Below are positions 38,773 through 53,160 of a DNA stretch of 64,000 nucleotides, piece by piece (positions within the stretch are counted from its first letter, which is position 1; every line of letters starts with the position of its first letter). This DNA is from Viscum album. Its lineage: Eukaryota; Streptophyta; Magnoliopsida; Santalales; Viscaceae. The notes beneath the pieces were generated by a model. It did no database searches. It was given only the letters and a program-made list of their open reading frames with translations, and was not told the origin of the DNA. Position numbers and translations under genes: made by a program. The stretch covers positions 1,365,042,393-1,365,106,392 of the forward strand of contig OY728130.1 in assembly GCA_963277665.1 (NCBI GenBank), read 5' to 3'.

Positions 38773-39803
38773 TTATACCAACATTAAATTAATTAAACCC
38801 TCACAATTTTATCTCAGTTATCAAAGGTCAAATATTTGAAAATACCTTTCTTAAAAACTCACGTTATATAGAGGTATAATAAAACCACTTTTGAAAATGG
38901 GAAGTGAGAAGCAAAATGGTTACATGAAATAACACATAATTAGTTTCCTAGAAAATTATAACATTTAGGGGAAGTTAAAATATAAACATGTAGGAGAATA
39001 CAAACATTTAAGGAGTAATAGAGGGTGATAAAGAACATGGTCATATAAAAGTTAACAACCAAAAAACCATAAACCAATGAGGTTTGAAAAATACTATTGA
39101 TTCAATATAAATGAAATTAATAATATAAAAATTTTATTACATGATTCTTTCCCTAGAGTTTATGAATTACTTTACATCTATACTAGAACATAATAAAATT
39201 TACCTACCTGAAAAGTATAATTCCATCCTTTAATCAATTTCCACTACAATATCCTCTTCCTTTCTAAATTATGAGTATTAAAGATGAATTTTTCATACCT
39301 AAGGTACTAAAATAAACTTCTAATGGATCACATAAACAAAAAAATAATAAAAATTTATTCCTCTTATCATTACCAAAACCAAAATAGTTAGCATAATTTA
39401 ATATTATACCTAAAATGAATAAACCTTCATATGAATAAATAATACATTAATCTACAAAATTAAATAATAAAACCAAATATTTAGCATAAATAAATTCCTA
39501 AATAATTTACCCTATATCCCTAATAACCTCGATAAAACCAACATTAAATGAAGTTTTAACATCAAAGGATGTATCATGCCCTTCATCTTACATCACCAAA
39601 AACATAATATAATTATTCCCAAATAACTCATTATGTAAAACCAAAAGGTTATATATACCTCAAACCAAATAAAACATCTCCTGAAATATCATTAATCGCC
39701 TCAAAATCAAAAAAAATAAAAAATATTTTATCCTGTAATATGCTTCGAAAAATAATCTTAATTTTTATCCATTAAATCATTTAAGTAAAAAAAATATCAT
39801 ACT
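38773..39803. other. GA interior, unassigned
   Basis: AT-rich DNA with no domain or repeat that I recognise. It lies between the GA LTR and the SINE. Confidence 0.35.
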
Positions 39804-39922
39804 AACTAGGACATCATGTAGTCTGTTGCTTGGTATTGTCCCTTATCACCCTTCAGTTGTGGATTCAAGCCCCAAGACCTTTCTGGATATGTTGGTTTTT
39901 CGTCTGGCCTGTTAGTTGTTCA
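39804..39922 (+). mobile_element. tRNA-derived SINE, copy 2
   Basis: Starts AACTAGGACATCATGTAGTC, has box-A-like TAGTCTGTTGCTTGGTAT and box-B-like GGATTCAAGCC, and ends TTAGTTGTTCATTTTAT. It aligns end to end with the minus-strand copy at 1151-1270. Both have the AGGACATCA start, a C(A/G)CCCTTC(A/G)GTTG block before box B, and a GTTGT(T/C)C end. Most differences are C/T or G/A. It is less GC-rich than copy 1, so probably older or more methylated. Confidence 0.7.
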
Positions 39923-40286
39923 TTTTATAAAAATATATTAATATAATTCCTATAACATTCCCAAAAATGTGATTAACATCCTCAAAAATTTCATAAATAA
40001 ACCAATAAATTTTTAAACACTAAATTTTTTTTATACAAGTTATTTTTTTCCACAAAAAAAAGTAATCTTAATTGACTATTATAATCTTAAAATCAATGAT
40101 CATATTAAACCTAATGGCTATCAATAACTTTAAAATTATGTCCACAAAATACATAATCATTATTTCTCAAATAACATTCTCACCAAAACATATACTAAAA
40201 AAAGGCTGCATTCCCATAAATGTATCCCAAAAAATCATTAATCTAGTTAAACTCCCATTAAATAAAACCTCAAAATGGGTATCTAT
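39923..40286. other. spacer between SINE and G4 LTR
   Basis: AT-rich, no feature recognised. An open frame from 40072 has no similarity I can name and is judged chance. Confidence 0.35.
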
Positions 40287-43200
40287 TATCACAACCCCTT
40301 CCATAAAATGATACCCCATCTGGGTTGGAAATAAAGGAAGTGATATAATGACCCCAAGTCCTACCTTTATTAGGCCACATTATCGACTAGCATCGAGGGT
40401 ATAAAAATATCAACATGGGAGGAATTACCCTCTATAATATAGGATCGGGAGATAGGATATCAATGATCATTCAACTTCATAACATAAAATAAAATAAAGG
40501 AAACTGAAAAAAAATCCTTCAGTGAATGTATAACATTAAAAAATTCAAGATTATGTAAATAAATACCCAATATAAAATGCTAAGGTAAAGACACAACAAT
40601 ATATCCAAAGGTCTAAGCTAATAATGTCCAGTATGGTTCACGTCATCCTCCTAGAAACCCTAAAATAGTTTCTATATATATAGGGTGATCATATAAGTAT
40701 ACTCAATAGCATCATACCCAAATTCTCTCATGCACATGTGAAAGAAAATATTAATATACCAGTTAGAATACAAAAGAACCAACTATACCTAAATAGGTTA
40801 ACTAACTAATCGCATCCTTACTATGGAACTCTAACCAAATAACACATCCAAGTATAATAAAATAATAATAATAAAATCATAGAAGGGTACACTGCACCAC
40901 TTTACCACTTATTTTACACTCTCAATCCCCAATGGTGTATGTTTTGGTGCTCCCGTATTTTTTATATAACACCCTACCAATAGACACCTAGTCCATCACA
41001 ACACATCTTGATCAAAAACACCTTGGACGAAAAAACACATCTCATTACATCTCACCTACATACACCTTGTTAATCATGTCACATCACATAACATATCATC
41101 CATTAACACCTAGGCCATCACATCACATCCAAAACTAAAACTAGAAAAGTTTGGTATTGTGAACATAAAGGATTTCAAGCTTGTTTCATCCTCTTATCAT
41201 GCACAACCCCCACCCTCATATATCTCATCAAATCATAGCACAGTGAACTTTTGGATTTTGTCCATCATATCAAGTGTAGGTAAATGTCCCATAGAATAGA
41301 GGGTTGGGAAGATCGGGTAGTTATCTATCCATCCTCACCACTAGGATGTTGGGAAATATACCCCCCAAAACATTTGGTTGTTGGTACATAGTACTTGACA
41401 TGGGTGGGGTGCATATATAAATCATAACTAAGCTAAAAGGTTTATATATATATATCCATACTCAAGCGTGACTTATGGGTTCACAAAAAGAGTTTATACC
41501 TACTCACAACATCACTACCAAGCCTCACAACATCTACCACATTTTCTGCCACCACTAAATGCATAAATTCACACAAGTAGGCCAAAAAACACACTGTACC
41601 TTTCATTTTAGGTTAATCCAATTTCTATATTTCTTTTTACAAACTGATTTTAATTAACTAGCCCAATTTTTTTTACATATAAACATCCACCACATATAAC
41701 CACACTTCCCATATTATTTCAAGCATTTATAAACAATTTCACCCAATTCAATTTCAATTCATAATTTTTAATTTGATTCCATTACTAATTATGAAATTAA
41801 TACAACACACCAGAACACAAAAAACCATTCCTCTCATGAAAAAAAGTCCAACATTACCACTATTTCAAATCACTTCCACTTATTGTCACAACTTCTGCAT
41901 TACAACCATTTTCCACATCAGAACCACTTTTCACATGACAATTTATTTCCACATCACAACCACCACATACCAAATCCATATCTCAACACTTCCACCACAA
42001 TCAACACTACCACACATCACAACCACACATTAAGGGTTCCATAGTCACAAAAACTACAACAACAAAACTCCGCCAACAGACATGATTTTCATCAAGTAAT
42101 CAAGCTCATACAATCACTATATTAATAATATCAAAGAGATAAAACATGTGATTTCTTTCCCATCCCCCTTAAGTTTTAATTAAACTAATTATTTATCTTT
42201 ATTAGGATGGTACATAATATTTTTCCAAAATATAAAAAGTTTATAACCCCTCTCACATGATACAACTACATGATAAATGAAGGATCCCCTACCTAAAATA
42301 AAGATTTATGAACCACTGCACAAGGTTCGAATGAGAGGGAGACCACCACCAAGCACCTTGAATAAGGAGAACTCTCGGATGACCATAAACACAACACCCC
42401 GCAAAATTTTATTACCAGAAAATCACAAAGATCAATGATTTCTTTAATAGTAACCTTCTTCAAATGAAGAACATGGGGACAATAGGTGGAAGGAAATAAT
42501 AAAACTTACTTAAATCCACTACAGATTGATCTCCTAAGGTTACGTTTAGAATACAATGATTTGGGGGTGAAATAAATCCAATGGATTCACTTGGGTAACC
42601 TAATAAATAAGAGAAAATTCAGATATATGATAGGGTTATTGTGGATTTGTGTTTTTATACCCAATCTGGAAAAAAACAAGGGCAAAGAACAACATATAAC
42701 ACCACATTGTAGCATTATTGAAAAAGAGAAGATTGTGGTATAAAGGGGAGAGACTGAACCGTAACCTAGCTGGTTAAATCTCTCTATAAAAAACATGGCT
42801 ATATCCATATTGTGTATCTGAAAAAACAATAAGAATATCATGTCACATCCAAGGCCACTACACCATAAAACCCAAAAATAGAAAGGGGTTACACCATATC
42901 CCATCTCCATGACACAACTACCCCAAAATAAATAAAACCCTAAAAACTCACCCCTAGACTCTATGTTTCATCTAGGTTGACCATGATATATCCATTCCCA
43001 AAATGAAAGAAGCACCAAAATAGTACAGTAAACCCATATTCCATGGCCAACACCGCCACACTGCATAACATATAAGGCTACTTCGTAGCCTCACTCCACG
43101 ATGAATCTATTCTAGAAATGAAAAAACCTCATTTGAGACTCTACACTACTGCTTTCCTCTCTACACCATGTCGTATCTCCTCCATGGAGAATCCTAATCC

Positions 43201-43668
43201 TTAACACCATAGAATCCACCTTAGCTATATTTTCTAGTTGTAGACTCCTTTTTCATCAATCTACCTTGGAACCTCCTCCAGAAACCCCCAAAACCAGAAT
43301 TCTCACAAAGTAATGGGTTAGAAGGTCCACACTATTACATCAAAGGCCTCTCAAAATATTATCACCCTTTAGAATCAAAACATACCTAAAAAGGAAATGG
43401 GGAGAGGTTCTAAATAACTATCTTGTGAGATACATCTCATGGATATCACTATTACTGAACACTTCCACCAACCAAACACACAAAACCCAACCAAAAACAT
43501 TCACAAAACATACCACATAGCCACATATTTTACATCATCAACAATTTACTACCGCTCCACACATCCCATGCCAAAAAAATTCACAACCATCCCATATAAT
43601 GGACCCAAGAACACAAGTCAAGGAATTACATCCTTCATATCAAGATATTTTCCTCTTTGGGTTTCCTT
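40287..43668 (-). mobile_element. 3' LTR of Ty3/gypsy element G4
   Basis: On minus it ends GGGGTTGTGATA at 40287. The inner 110 bases align with the end of the G3 LTR, so G3 and G4 belong to one family. The start is placed at about 43668 by a polypurine-like CCTAGGGGTGAGA, which parallels the tract before LTR1. Length about 3.4 kb. The plus strand is strikingly poor in G at 41640-42033 and 43440-43590. Several short open frames lie in it by chance. Confidence 0.65.
41938..42033. other. 96-base G-free tract
   Basis: No G occurs on the plus strand over 96 bases, which consist of CA-rich words such as CACATCACAACCACCACA. Read on the element's own strand it is a GT-rich, C-free stretch within the LTR. 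Confidence 0.9.
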
Positions 43669-43681
43669 GTCTCACCCCTAG
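43669..43681 (-). promoter_or_regulatory. polypurine tract of G4
   Basis: Read on minus, CCTAGGGGTGAGA sits at the proposed LTR start. It resembles TAGGGGAGAA before LTR1. The exact edge is uncertain because the LTR's first bases have decayed. Confidence 0.45.
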
Positions 43682-43889
43682 GATTTTAAAACATGTTATA
43701 CTATAACACATATTGATTAAGAATTTGTTTTACCCTTCCTTATTTTCATGAAATTTTTAATCCATACATTACATCATCAAGGAAAAAATAACATCTCATA
43801 TACAAACATGATCCAAATTTCACATCAAAAAATTAATAAAAAAAGAAAAAACTAAAAAAAATATAGGTACTTGGTATGTATATGTGTCT

Positions 43890-46800
43890 CATTCCCCCCA
43901 AGTACTCTCCTTGAGGCCATCATGTATCCATAACCCATAGACCAAAGGAATGGGTTGTATGTATAACACTTTCTCCTGATGATCATGTATCTCTACTAAC
44001 TACTCAAAAAAAATTGTATCATCCATGATATCTAACTCTCCCTAGTAAATGACATGGGAGTCATCCTAATGATACCGACAGAGATGAGATATGTTGAAGA
44101 CATCATGGATTCTATCAAGTCATGGAGAGTGTTCTAATTGATAAGTCACCTCACCAATGTGTCCCAACACCTCAAAAGGCCCAAAAACTAGGGTGAGAGC
44201 TTAATTCCCATGCCAAACTTCCACTGCCCACATCATGGAGAATCCTTTATGACATGTGGTCTTCAACCTCGAACTCCAAGGGCCACCTCATGTGATATTT
44301 AGAAGAATTATGTATGTACTGCACATCTTTAATCCTCTCTTAAACAACCTCAACCTTATTTATCATTCTCTTAATAACCTTAGGATCAAGAACTGATCAC
44401 TTTCCAACCTTAGCCTAACAAATGGAGAATGACACGGTCGCCTATATAAACCCTCTAATGGGGAAAATGTTTTCAGATGAGTGGTAGAGGTTGTTATAAG
44501 AAAACTAAACCAACATATATTTTTTTCCTAAGAACAACCAAATTCTAAGATACACACCTGTAACATATCCTCTAGAATTTGGATATTTCACTCCATCTAC
44601 CCTTCCTTATGAAGGAAGAAAGTAGTGTTGAGGTGAAACTAAGTTTCAAAATCATGCTGCAATACTCTTTAGAATCATAAGGTAAAATAATTGTACTAAA
44701 CCGAGACAATAGACCTCATAACTCCATGAATATTCACAACTTGATCCATATACCTCTTTTCTAGAACATCCATGGAGCCCAACTCCTTTATTTTTAAAAA
44801 GTGAGTTAATTTCATTAATCGATCCATGATTATCTAGCTACAATCATAACCTCCTTAATATTGGGGTAACCCTGTGACAAATTACATTTATATTTGATCT
44901 CACTTCCATTAGAGAACATCCAATAGTTACAACAAACCACTAGGAACATAGTGTTATACTCCCACTACTGAAAATCCAAACATTGAATCCCAAACTTTTC
45001 CACCACTTGTTTCATCCCAGGCCACCAAAATTATGCCCTCAAGCCTTGGTATATCTTAGACACTCTTGGTTGTATCACCAAATGTGATCTATGAAACTCA
45101 CAAAGAACTCACTAATGAATTTATAAAGGGAAAAATATCCTACCCTAGAATAATATCTAGTTCTGGCCATCTTCTGACCATCCCACTAGAGCATCACCAT
45201 AGCAAACATGATTGTGCATCACATATACCTCTAAGTCTCCCACTAAGATTCATCCACCCACAACACTATAAAATAATGAACTATAATATAAAACAAGTGT
45301 AATCTATCAATAAGAACCCTTACATCTAAGTGTGGGTCATCTAAATCCTCCACCAACCTCCAAACATCTTCAAACTCCTAAATAACATCCTTTCACAAAT
45401 TCATATTCTAAGAATCATCTGCAACATTTCCCTTTCCTATATTGTTGGAGATCTCAAAATTACTATCCTTAAGAAACTTCATCCACCTCTATTGTTTTAG
45501 ATTCAGGTCACACTGATAAAAGATAGACCTCAAGCTCATGTGATTCATTAAGACCACAAAGCCCTCCCCAATGAGTTAATGTTTCCATAACTTCAGCACA
45601 AACACAACCGCTAGTAGTTATAGATCATGGGTGGCATAGTTATTCTTGTGGGGAAGTAACTTCCTAATCCCATAAGAAATCACCACTTTTTTATCAATGA
45701 TCATCCCAAACCTGGATTGGAAAAATCACAAAAATTCCTCAAAAATCACCCCCACATATAGAAATTGAAGCATTGGAGCACTGATCAATTTCTTATTTAG
45801 GTAGTTGAACACTAACTAACACTAATCAGTCTAGATAAAATAATATTCTTTCCTTATTAGAGTTTTTAACATGGCTTCAATACATGATAAATCATAAACT
45901 AACCTCCATTAATATCCTATGGGAGTAAGAAAATAGAAAACCTATGCCATATTATTGAGTACTTCCTAAGAAACAAATTACATGATATTTGGTGGGTCCT
46001 TGACCACACCCTAATGAGACACTAAGTTCCTAAGGAAATACACATATCATGTCCAAAACTCACACTTGGATAACCTTTCATAGAGGAAGTGGCATTTAAT
46101 AACATGCAAAATAGCTCTCAGATGGTTATAATGATACTCCCTTGACTTCAAGTATATTAAGATGTCGTTGATGAATATAGATATGAACTGGTCCAATAAT
46201 ATTCATAACATAGATTTCATGAGTCCCATTTACAAATTTTGTGAATTCATGACACCAAACAGCATGACCACAAATTCGAAGTTCCCATGCCTGCATCTAA
46301 AGGTAGGTTTCAGGACATCACCATCCTTCACCCTCAATTGGTGATATCCAGACCATATCTCAATCATAGAAATCCAACTAGATCCCCACAAATGGGTAAG
46401 AAATATCATTAATCCTTGGAATAGGGTATCTATTCTTGATCTTCACTTGATATAACCTCTGATAGTCTATACAAAACCTCATACTACCATCTACCTTCTT
46501 TGCAAGAAACACTAGAGTACCCCACAACAAAAAATTGGTTCAAATTAAAGCCATATTCATCAGATCATCTATCTAAATCATCATCTCCAAAAAATATGAG
46601 AGTTCTATATGATAAAGATCCATAAAAATTGAATAATCGTGAGGCTTCAAGTCTATCCCAAACTCAAAATTGATTTGAGGTGGTAATTCTAAAAAATACT
46701 TGGGAAAAACATACGTAAACTCCTTGATGACCCTAGGAACCTCCACTATCCCAATTTTTACTAATTCCATAGGTAACTCTTCTGTCAAATAAATAATGGG

Positions 46801-47449
46801 CTCCACACATCTACTGACTACCTAATGAATCTTCTCACTAATGGAAATTGTATATTGTCCATCCACATTTGAGAACATGACACTACTCTAGAATTATTCA
46901 ATAATAGAACACATGGAATACAACTAGTCAATTCTAAGAATTACATAATATGGTTTCATATGTAGAAATAAAATATCCCTACATGAAAAATGTGGCCCCA
47001 TCATCAGTCAACACCCATGGCACACATCAAACGAGATGGTCAAGCCTCCGACTATTATATTCAACACCTGGGGAACAAGAAACCTCTATACATCTAGTCC
47101 TAGATCATGGAATAGAGAAGGTGTGACAATGGAGTGTGAATATCTTGAATAAAAAAAGGAATAGAGATGGGTAGATGATAAATTGATTGTACCTCAAATG
47201 ATATTTGGCCTCTCTCGAACTGATAGCCTTCATCACATGTAATTTAACACACCTAGAACCTCTACCATTATACTAATGGCCACTTCTATGACCATTATTA
47301 TTTTGAGGCCCTTAAATATGGAAAATATCCTACGATCAACCTCTACTTTCCTCATATCCTCTCGACAGAGCATAAGCCTTTTGGTCCTACTAATGAAATC
47401 GAATCACTAGCTTCTACTGAATTGTAGGTATTGAGGTCATAGTGGGAGA
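43890..47449 (-). pseudogene. Ty3/gypsy pol pseudogene: protease end, RT, RNase H, integrase (G4)
   Basis: Read on minus from 47449. A protease-RT linker contains YVILRID-like and PIIYLTEEL segments. RT begins near 46740 with PRVIKEFTYVFPKYF and LPPQINFEFGIDLKP (open from 46806 to 46573). MRFCIDY lies near 46475, and the palm motif reads FINDILIY with AACGAC at 46164-46169, so the first catalytic Asp is Asn. RNase H follows at about 45850-45450. Integrase has the MDRLMKLTHF region near 44820. The C-terminus near 44050-43900 holds LGHIGEVTYQLEHSP, DRIHDVFNISHL and a degraded ATWE-like end, the layout of chromoviruses. Gag is missing because E2 inserted at 47450. Dozens of stops; non-functional. 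Confidence 0.88.
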
Positions 47450-48950
47450 CGATGGTTTGGGGATTTTAAAATTATTATTTTTTGTGATGACAGAACTTTT
47501 CATCATTGATGATCTAAGTTTTTGTGTGGTCTAAGGATCTCACATAAATTAAAAGATCACATAAATTAAAATTGAAAAACATACCTATAAGATAGGAAGT
47601 TGTGATCTACTACAACTCATCACCAGAGATCATTACTTGAAGGATCCATTTCAATATCCCTCTTCATCATCCACACACACATCAAAAATACACTAGAGCT
47701 TCAATCATTGAATTCTGAGTGTTATCACAGACATCTGATGATGCCTTCGATGCCCAGATGATCACTTCATTTTCAAACTTTCCATGCATGAGGGAGAACT
47801 TGATCTGAATTACTAGATCATGTGTCTCTATTTCTAGAAAGAGTGATAGGAGATAGAGGCTTTATAATTCTTGTTGTGAATATTACATGGAAATAGTCAC
47901 TCTCCTTTTATAAATAGTGGGTGTTCAAAATACCTATTAGGATTCCCCATCCCCTATTTATTTAACATAAACTAAATAAATAATTATTTCAATGTAAACT
48001 ACATCAATATTATTTATTATTTTATCACATACCTATAATATATATGTATTAAAATATTCTAAGTGATAAACATAAGTCAATAAATCAACTCGTACTTCCC
48101 TCTTAGTATTAAATAAATCTAGAATATCAATATAATATTTATTTGATTAATATTTTTCTCATATTTACTTAACTTATAAATACTTTTAAAAAATAAATTC
48201 AACCCAATTATTCTTAACTTAAATAATAAAGAATTTATTTATTTATCAGTGATCAATAACTTGGACAAAACTCAGACCTGGTGGTGTGGACCACCATGTC
48301 TAATACACATATTCAATTGAAAAGGGTTGATTCTTGATACTCTATTGTGTGTGACCCTCTAAGCCCTTATCTCAATATTAGTGAATAAAATCCATAGACC
48401 AAGAGTGGAATCTAGCAACTCATAAAGGCCCCTAAAGAGATAAGAATAGTCATAGCAAATAAAACTAACCTACGAACATGTTTTGTGTACTATAATCTAT
48501 TTGTCTTTAAATATCTCATAAAGCAGGATGCACACTTATGTCATAGCCCTTTTCTTACTTTATTAATTATTGATCTAACCAGATATATTTACCTTTCAAC
48601 TACTTTGTACAAATACTTATGAAGGAAGTACCATCCTAATCAACTGGTCTTGAGATATATTACTACCTAATAGTAAAAAATCTACTATTTCCAGTCAGTA
48701 AGATGTATCTATACCATATGACCATTTTTAGATTAATTTTATAGTATCATTATGTTCTCATTATAGTCTAGGATCTTCTATAGCCTGTTGATACAATGAT
48801 TAATCTATAGAAATTACCATTAAATAATGGATGCAGAAATATCTAAAATATAATGGTAAGAATACATCATGTATATCTAACTATATACATGATATGGTAT
48901 TCAAATGTATTATTCATGTTGGGCCTAGGGAACCCACTATTATAACAATA
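47450..48950 (-). mobile_element. 3' LTR of copia-like element E2
   Basis: On minus it ends AAACCATCG at 47450, comparable to GGAACCATCA at the end of the E1 LTR. It contains GGCTTAGAGGGTCACACACA near 48345, nearly identical to the E1 LTR, and a TATA box at 47905-47912. The start is placed near 48950, where GTTCTAGTGAAAGTGG precedes TATTG and GGTTCCCTAGGCCCAACATG. That is the layout of purine tract plus LTR start in SIRE/Angela-type copia elements. At 1.5 kb it is shorter than the E1 LTR, so deletion is likely. Confidence 0.65.
47905..47912 (-). promoter_or_regulatory. E2 LTR TATA box
   Basis: On minus, CTATTTATAAAAGGAGAG. The position relative to the LTR end (about 455 bases) fits an LTR promoter. 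Confidence 0.5.
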
Positions 48951-51900
48951 CCACTTTCACTAGAACAAACTTTAAAACAAACCTTGTTTTCTTCTCACAT
49001 AATAAAGATCATTTTTCTGCTGAGTAACAGGTTTAGCTTTTGGATCTTACATGTTTATTCCATGTGGATATTATATTATTTTCAACCTTATCACCTTGAG
49101 ATGATATCCCCAAGTAAATATATTTTGTCCATTTTCATAACCTGACATCTTGGATAGTGCTGGTAACAGAATTATCATTATGATAAATCTTTACTTAGTA
49201 GGTGATATTCCAAGAACTATTTTGTGTCCCACCATAACTAGTGTCCTTTCTTCTCCACTTACAAGGTACATATCTTTTTTAATTACCCAAGTAAAATCAA
49301 ATAGTACTGACTGCTTTACATGAAATTATCTTAGATATATATGACATTTTCCTACCATAAAGTATCTATTGGCTATATCATATCGTGTATTTATTATGGA
49401 ATTCATGATTAATCCATTACTGAAGCATATAGAACTTAACTCACCACCTTGATCTGCTCCTATTCCCCTACATTTCTACTTGGAAGGATTTATTCCATGT
49501 CAGCTGGCAACAAGTCTCTCTCAAACTATTCCAACTTTTATTTTTTAATACTGTGTCATTATATATATGATTGACTAGGTCCGAGAAACTGTTAGATCTA
49601 CCTTGGTATATATTTCCTCCTAGAACTTAGGTTGATACTTCAATTCAATCATCGGATAATTACTTTCATCTTGGTCTTAACTAGATATAAGACCAATATC
49701 TACTTTCTAAATGTTTCATAACATCACTAGGAAAACAATGGCACTCTCACTGACCTCTGGTATATTCTTGTAAATGATTCATTCTGAATGAATATTCTAA
49801 TATCTTGTTACTTACTTTAATCCTAAACTAGATTTTAGTAACTTGAAACCCTTATTAGAATCCTATGGTGTCATCTTACCTTTCTAGTTGCTTTATATAA
49901 ATACCTTCCATGAAAGTTGATCTTGACTTCTAATGGCCAATAAAATGATCATATAATGTAAATATGACAAGTAAAATTTTGATGAATCTAGGCATACTGA
50001 ATTAGTATATCCCATCGAGCCTTATTGGTACCGCTCTTGTACCATCCATGTATCATCTCACTTGAATACCCACCGCAATATTCTAAATAATAAGTCCATT
50101 TTCATTTTGATACATGGAATACATTATTGAATTTTAATTGAACTTGTCGATCTTAGTTTATTTTCATATACTGTAAAATGTAGGAATTATTATTCTCACT
50201 AAATAATGAATCACTGCCCATGGTGAATATAAAATCATCCCTATGGTTTTAACCTTCCTATGTAGTATGTGTCTCTAGAACATTCATGTTCAACATGAAC
50301 TTGTGGGACTAGTTATTATTCCAACTAATTTTTCATCTCATACATTGAATAGACCCTAGAAAATCTTTCTCCCACTATCTCTAATAGAGATGTATGCCCT
50401 TTTATAGAAATGTATCCTATTACTTGATTAACACTTTTCTATGATAGGGATTTATTTAACATCCTAAGCAACTATTATGATAAAAAATTATAAGCATAAT
50501 GTGTTTATCTTGAAGCAAGTTTTCTTATATCCTAATAAAATCCTTGCATATAAACACATATCCTATGAAATAATTGACTTCCATCATACTGTGACTAATA
50601 TGAAATCCACTTATCATTATAGTTGGAATATGGTTATGTGATTCCACCATTATTTTCAAATCACATCTTGAAATATAATGGAAGTTTCTGCAAGTTTCAA
50701 TATTGATATTACTTACATCATGACTCTAATGTATAAAATATGCATTTAGGAATTTTTCCATACTAAATTTTATTGATAAATGTTAACATGTAATACTGAT
50801 CATAAATCATCCTTATTTACATAAACTACATGATGTGGATAAGTTAATGTGCATTTAGGAATTACTCCACACAACATTATAATGATTGATGAATGCTTGG
50901 TCAAGATATTCTTCAACATGCCGACCTGAAGGAACTCATATCATATAACCATGAAAATACTTCACTATTATATTCCTTAATTACTAAAAGTAACCTCATG
51001 AAATATATTTACCACTATATTACCCTTGGAATAGTTCATTCTCTTTTATAGAACTAATTCAGATAGCTTTGTGTCATACCTTTATTTCTAATAGTTTCTT
51101 TATCAAAACTAAATACATAAATAATACCTACAGTGTTTATATTGACTAAGTCTAAATACCAAACTAGGTATATCCTTTATGTTCAAATTTATTTTTACTT
51201 GAAAATTTATTATCTTTCTATAATAGGGTAAAATCCTTACATCACTTATTACTTATGACTTAAGTACCACTAAACTATTTATTGATTATGAGACAACACA
51301 AAAAACATTCATTCATGAACATAGAATGATGTCTACTTATGTCCAATGTACATGTAAGACAAATTTTTTGGTTATAAAAAATAATATTTTTACTTAAATC
51401 ATATACTTGGAAATTAGAAGTTATGTATTTCTCACCGCTGATATAGGAAACGCCCTTTATTAGCTGCTTGGAAAATACACCTAACTTATTGTACTGTTAA
51501 TATTACTTACATGGTTACTTTATTTAAATACACATATGTGAAAGGCATATTGTATTAAATACAAAATAATTATGACTGAAACACTACATTTAATTAATGA
51601 ATAATCACTCAAGAAGAAGTGTGTACTTTCTTATTCTAATCAGTTCATTACAATTAAACTTCCATAATTTTTTTTGATATATAAAGCAAATAACCTCCTT
51701 TTTATTAAACAATATTATTATATTGAAGGATGTTGTGAATGTGTCATTAGAATTACACTTTCCATTATCCTTTTCATATTTTCTTTCAATTTGTTCTCCA
51801 TAATAATTAAATATTAATCTGTCTTTTATTTTCTTGTTTACTTGGTTAATATTACCTAAATAGGTAATAAAGTGTTTACACCATTATGTTTATTTTGTAA

Positions 51901-53160
51901 GCTTAAATTATACAAGTGTAATAGTTTAAAATTATATAAGAAAGGTATTCATTGAAATATAATGATATTTCTTTCAATTTACACTTGACCAGTATGTTCA
52001 TCACCTTATTCATATCTTGCTTCACTTTCCCCCTAGAAACTTCTGAGTGATGAGACTACAAGTTATATCATCCTTGTCTTGATGTTGTAGCTACAAAAAA
52101 TATTATACATTGATGATATCATAATGAAATAACCATCATATTCTTTATACATGAGTCTCTTGTAATAAATTTTACACAATCATTTTCTAAGGTGGATTAA
52201 CAGGTATAGGGACACAGGAAAATGGAATTTATAATATCATAGTAGTTTGTGCAAGCACCTATACTACTCATGGAAATTCATGATAGTTTTGACATTTACT
52301 TTTTCAAATATTTATCATAGTTTATCTTGTGGTATTTCTTTCTATTTTATGCAAAAAATAAAATTCTATAAGATTTTGTACTTTTATCTCGATTACCAAA
52401 TTAGACATTATTGATAAATTGTATCATTAAATATATCCCACTATTTTATCAAATTCTAGAAAACCTCTATGATAGAATCATAATACTATGTCGCTTGAGT
52501 ATTCTAGTGGTAAGGATACTTGATCTTCCCCCCATATTATACGGTATATCATTATGCCACTACTCAGAGAGTTCAAGGTAGTACTTTTACTGGCCAACCA
52601 CATTAACTTGAGGCTCCTTGATCTATTGAGTCAATTCTCAGCTTCTCAAAACTATAACCTTGATTCCATAAATTCTTGCCTCTAAAATGATAGAAAATTG
52701 TCTATGGATAAACCTTACTACCACTTTAGTTATGTTAACCCATTATTATCATAAAAACTCCCCATTAGTAAGATGAAACCTCAGTTATGGCATGACGAGC
52801 ACCCTAAACACCTAGTTTTGTTCAAATTTGAATGATGGAAGGTAGTTAAAGACTTAATATTTCTTTGAGGTTTTATTTCAACGAATGTAATCCATTTTTA
52901 TTAATATTTTTCAAACAATTTTTTCATGCTCACAACTGAAAATTAATAGAAAAGCATTTATCACTTCTTTATGTATTTTATTATTTATTATTTTATATAT
53001 TTTTTCTCATTGTTATAAAATAAATAAAATAATAAATAAATGTATAAAACAAATCAACTAACCAACTGGTCTTGAGAATCTAAAAGACCTAGGGAAAAAT
53101 TACTTGAGTTTTCTCTTGACTCATGATGCAACTTTCCCCATACAATAAGTTTTCTTCCCA
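48951..53160 (-). mobile_element. E2 internal region, coding sequence not recognisable
   Basis: Collinear with the interior of E1 at two anchors (50040-50055 and 52560-52790, read on minus). Translation in all frames gives no gag or pol motif that I would defend. Its 5' end and 5' LTR are not resolved. Confidence 0.55.

Noticed and set aside
42587..42910. Minus frame of 107 codons as a membrane protein gene
   Set aside because: Hydrophobic because of T-rich composition inside the G4 LTR; no start context or homology visible.
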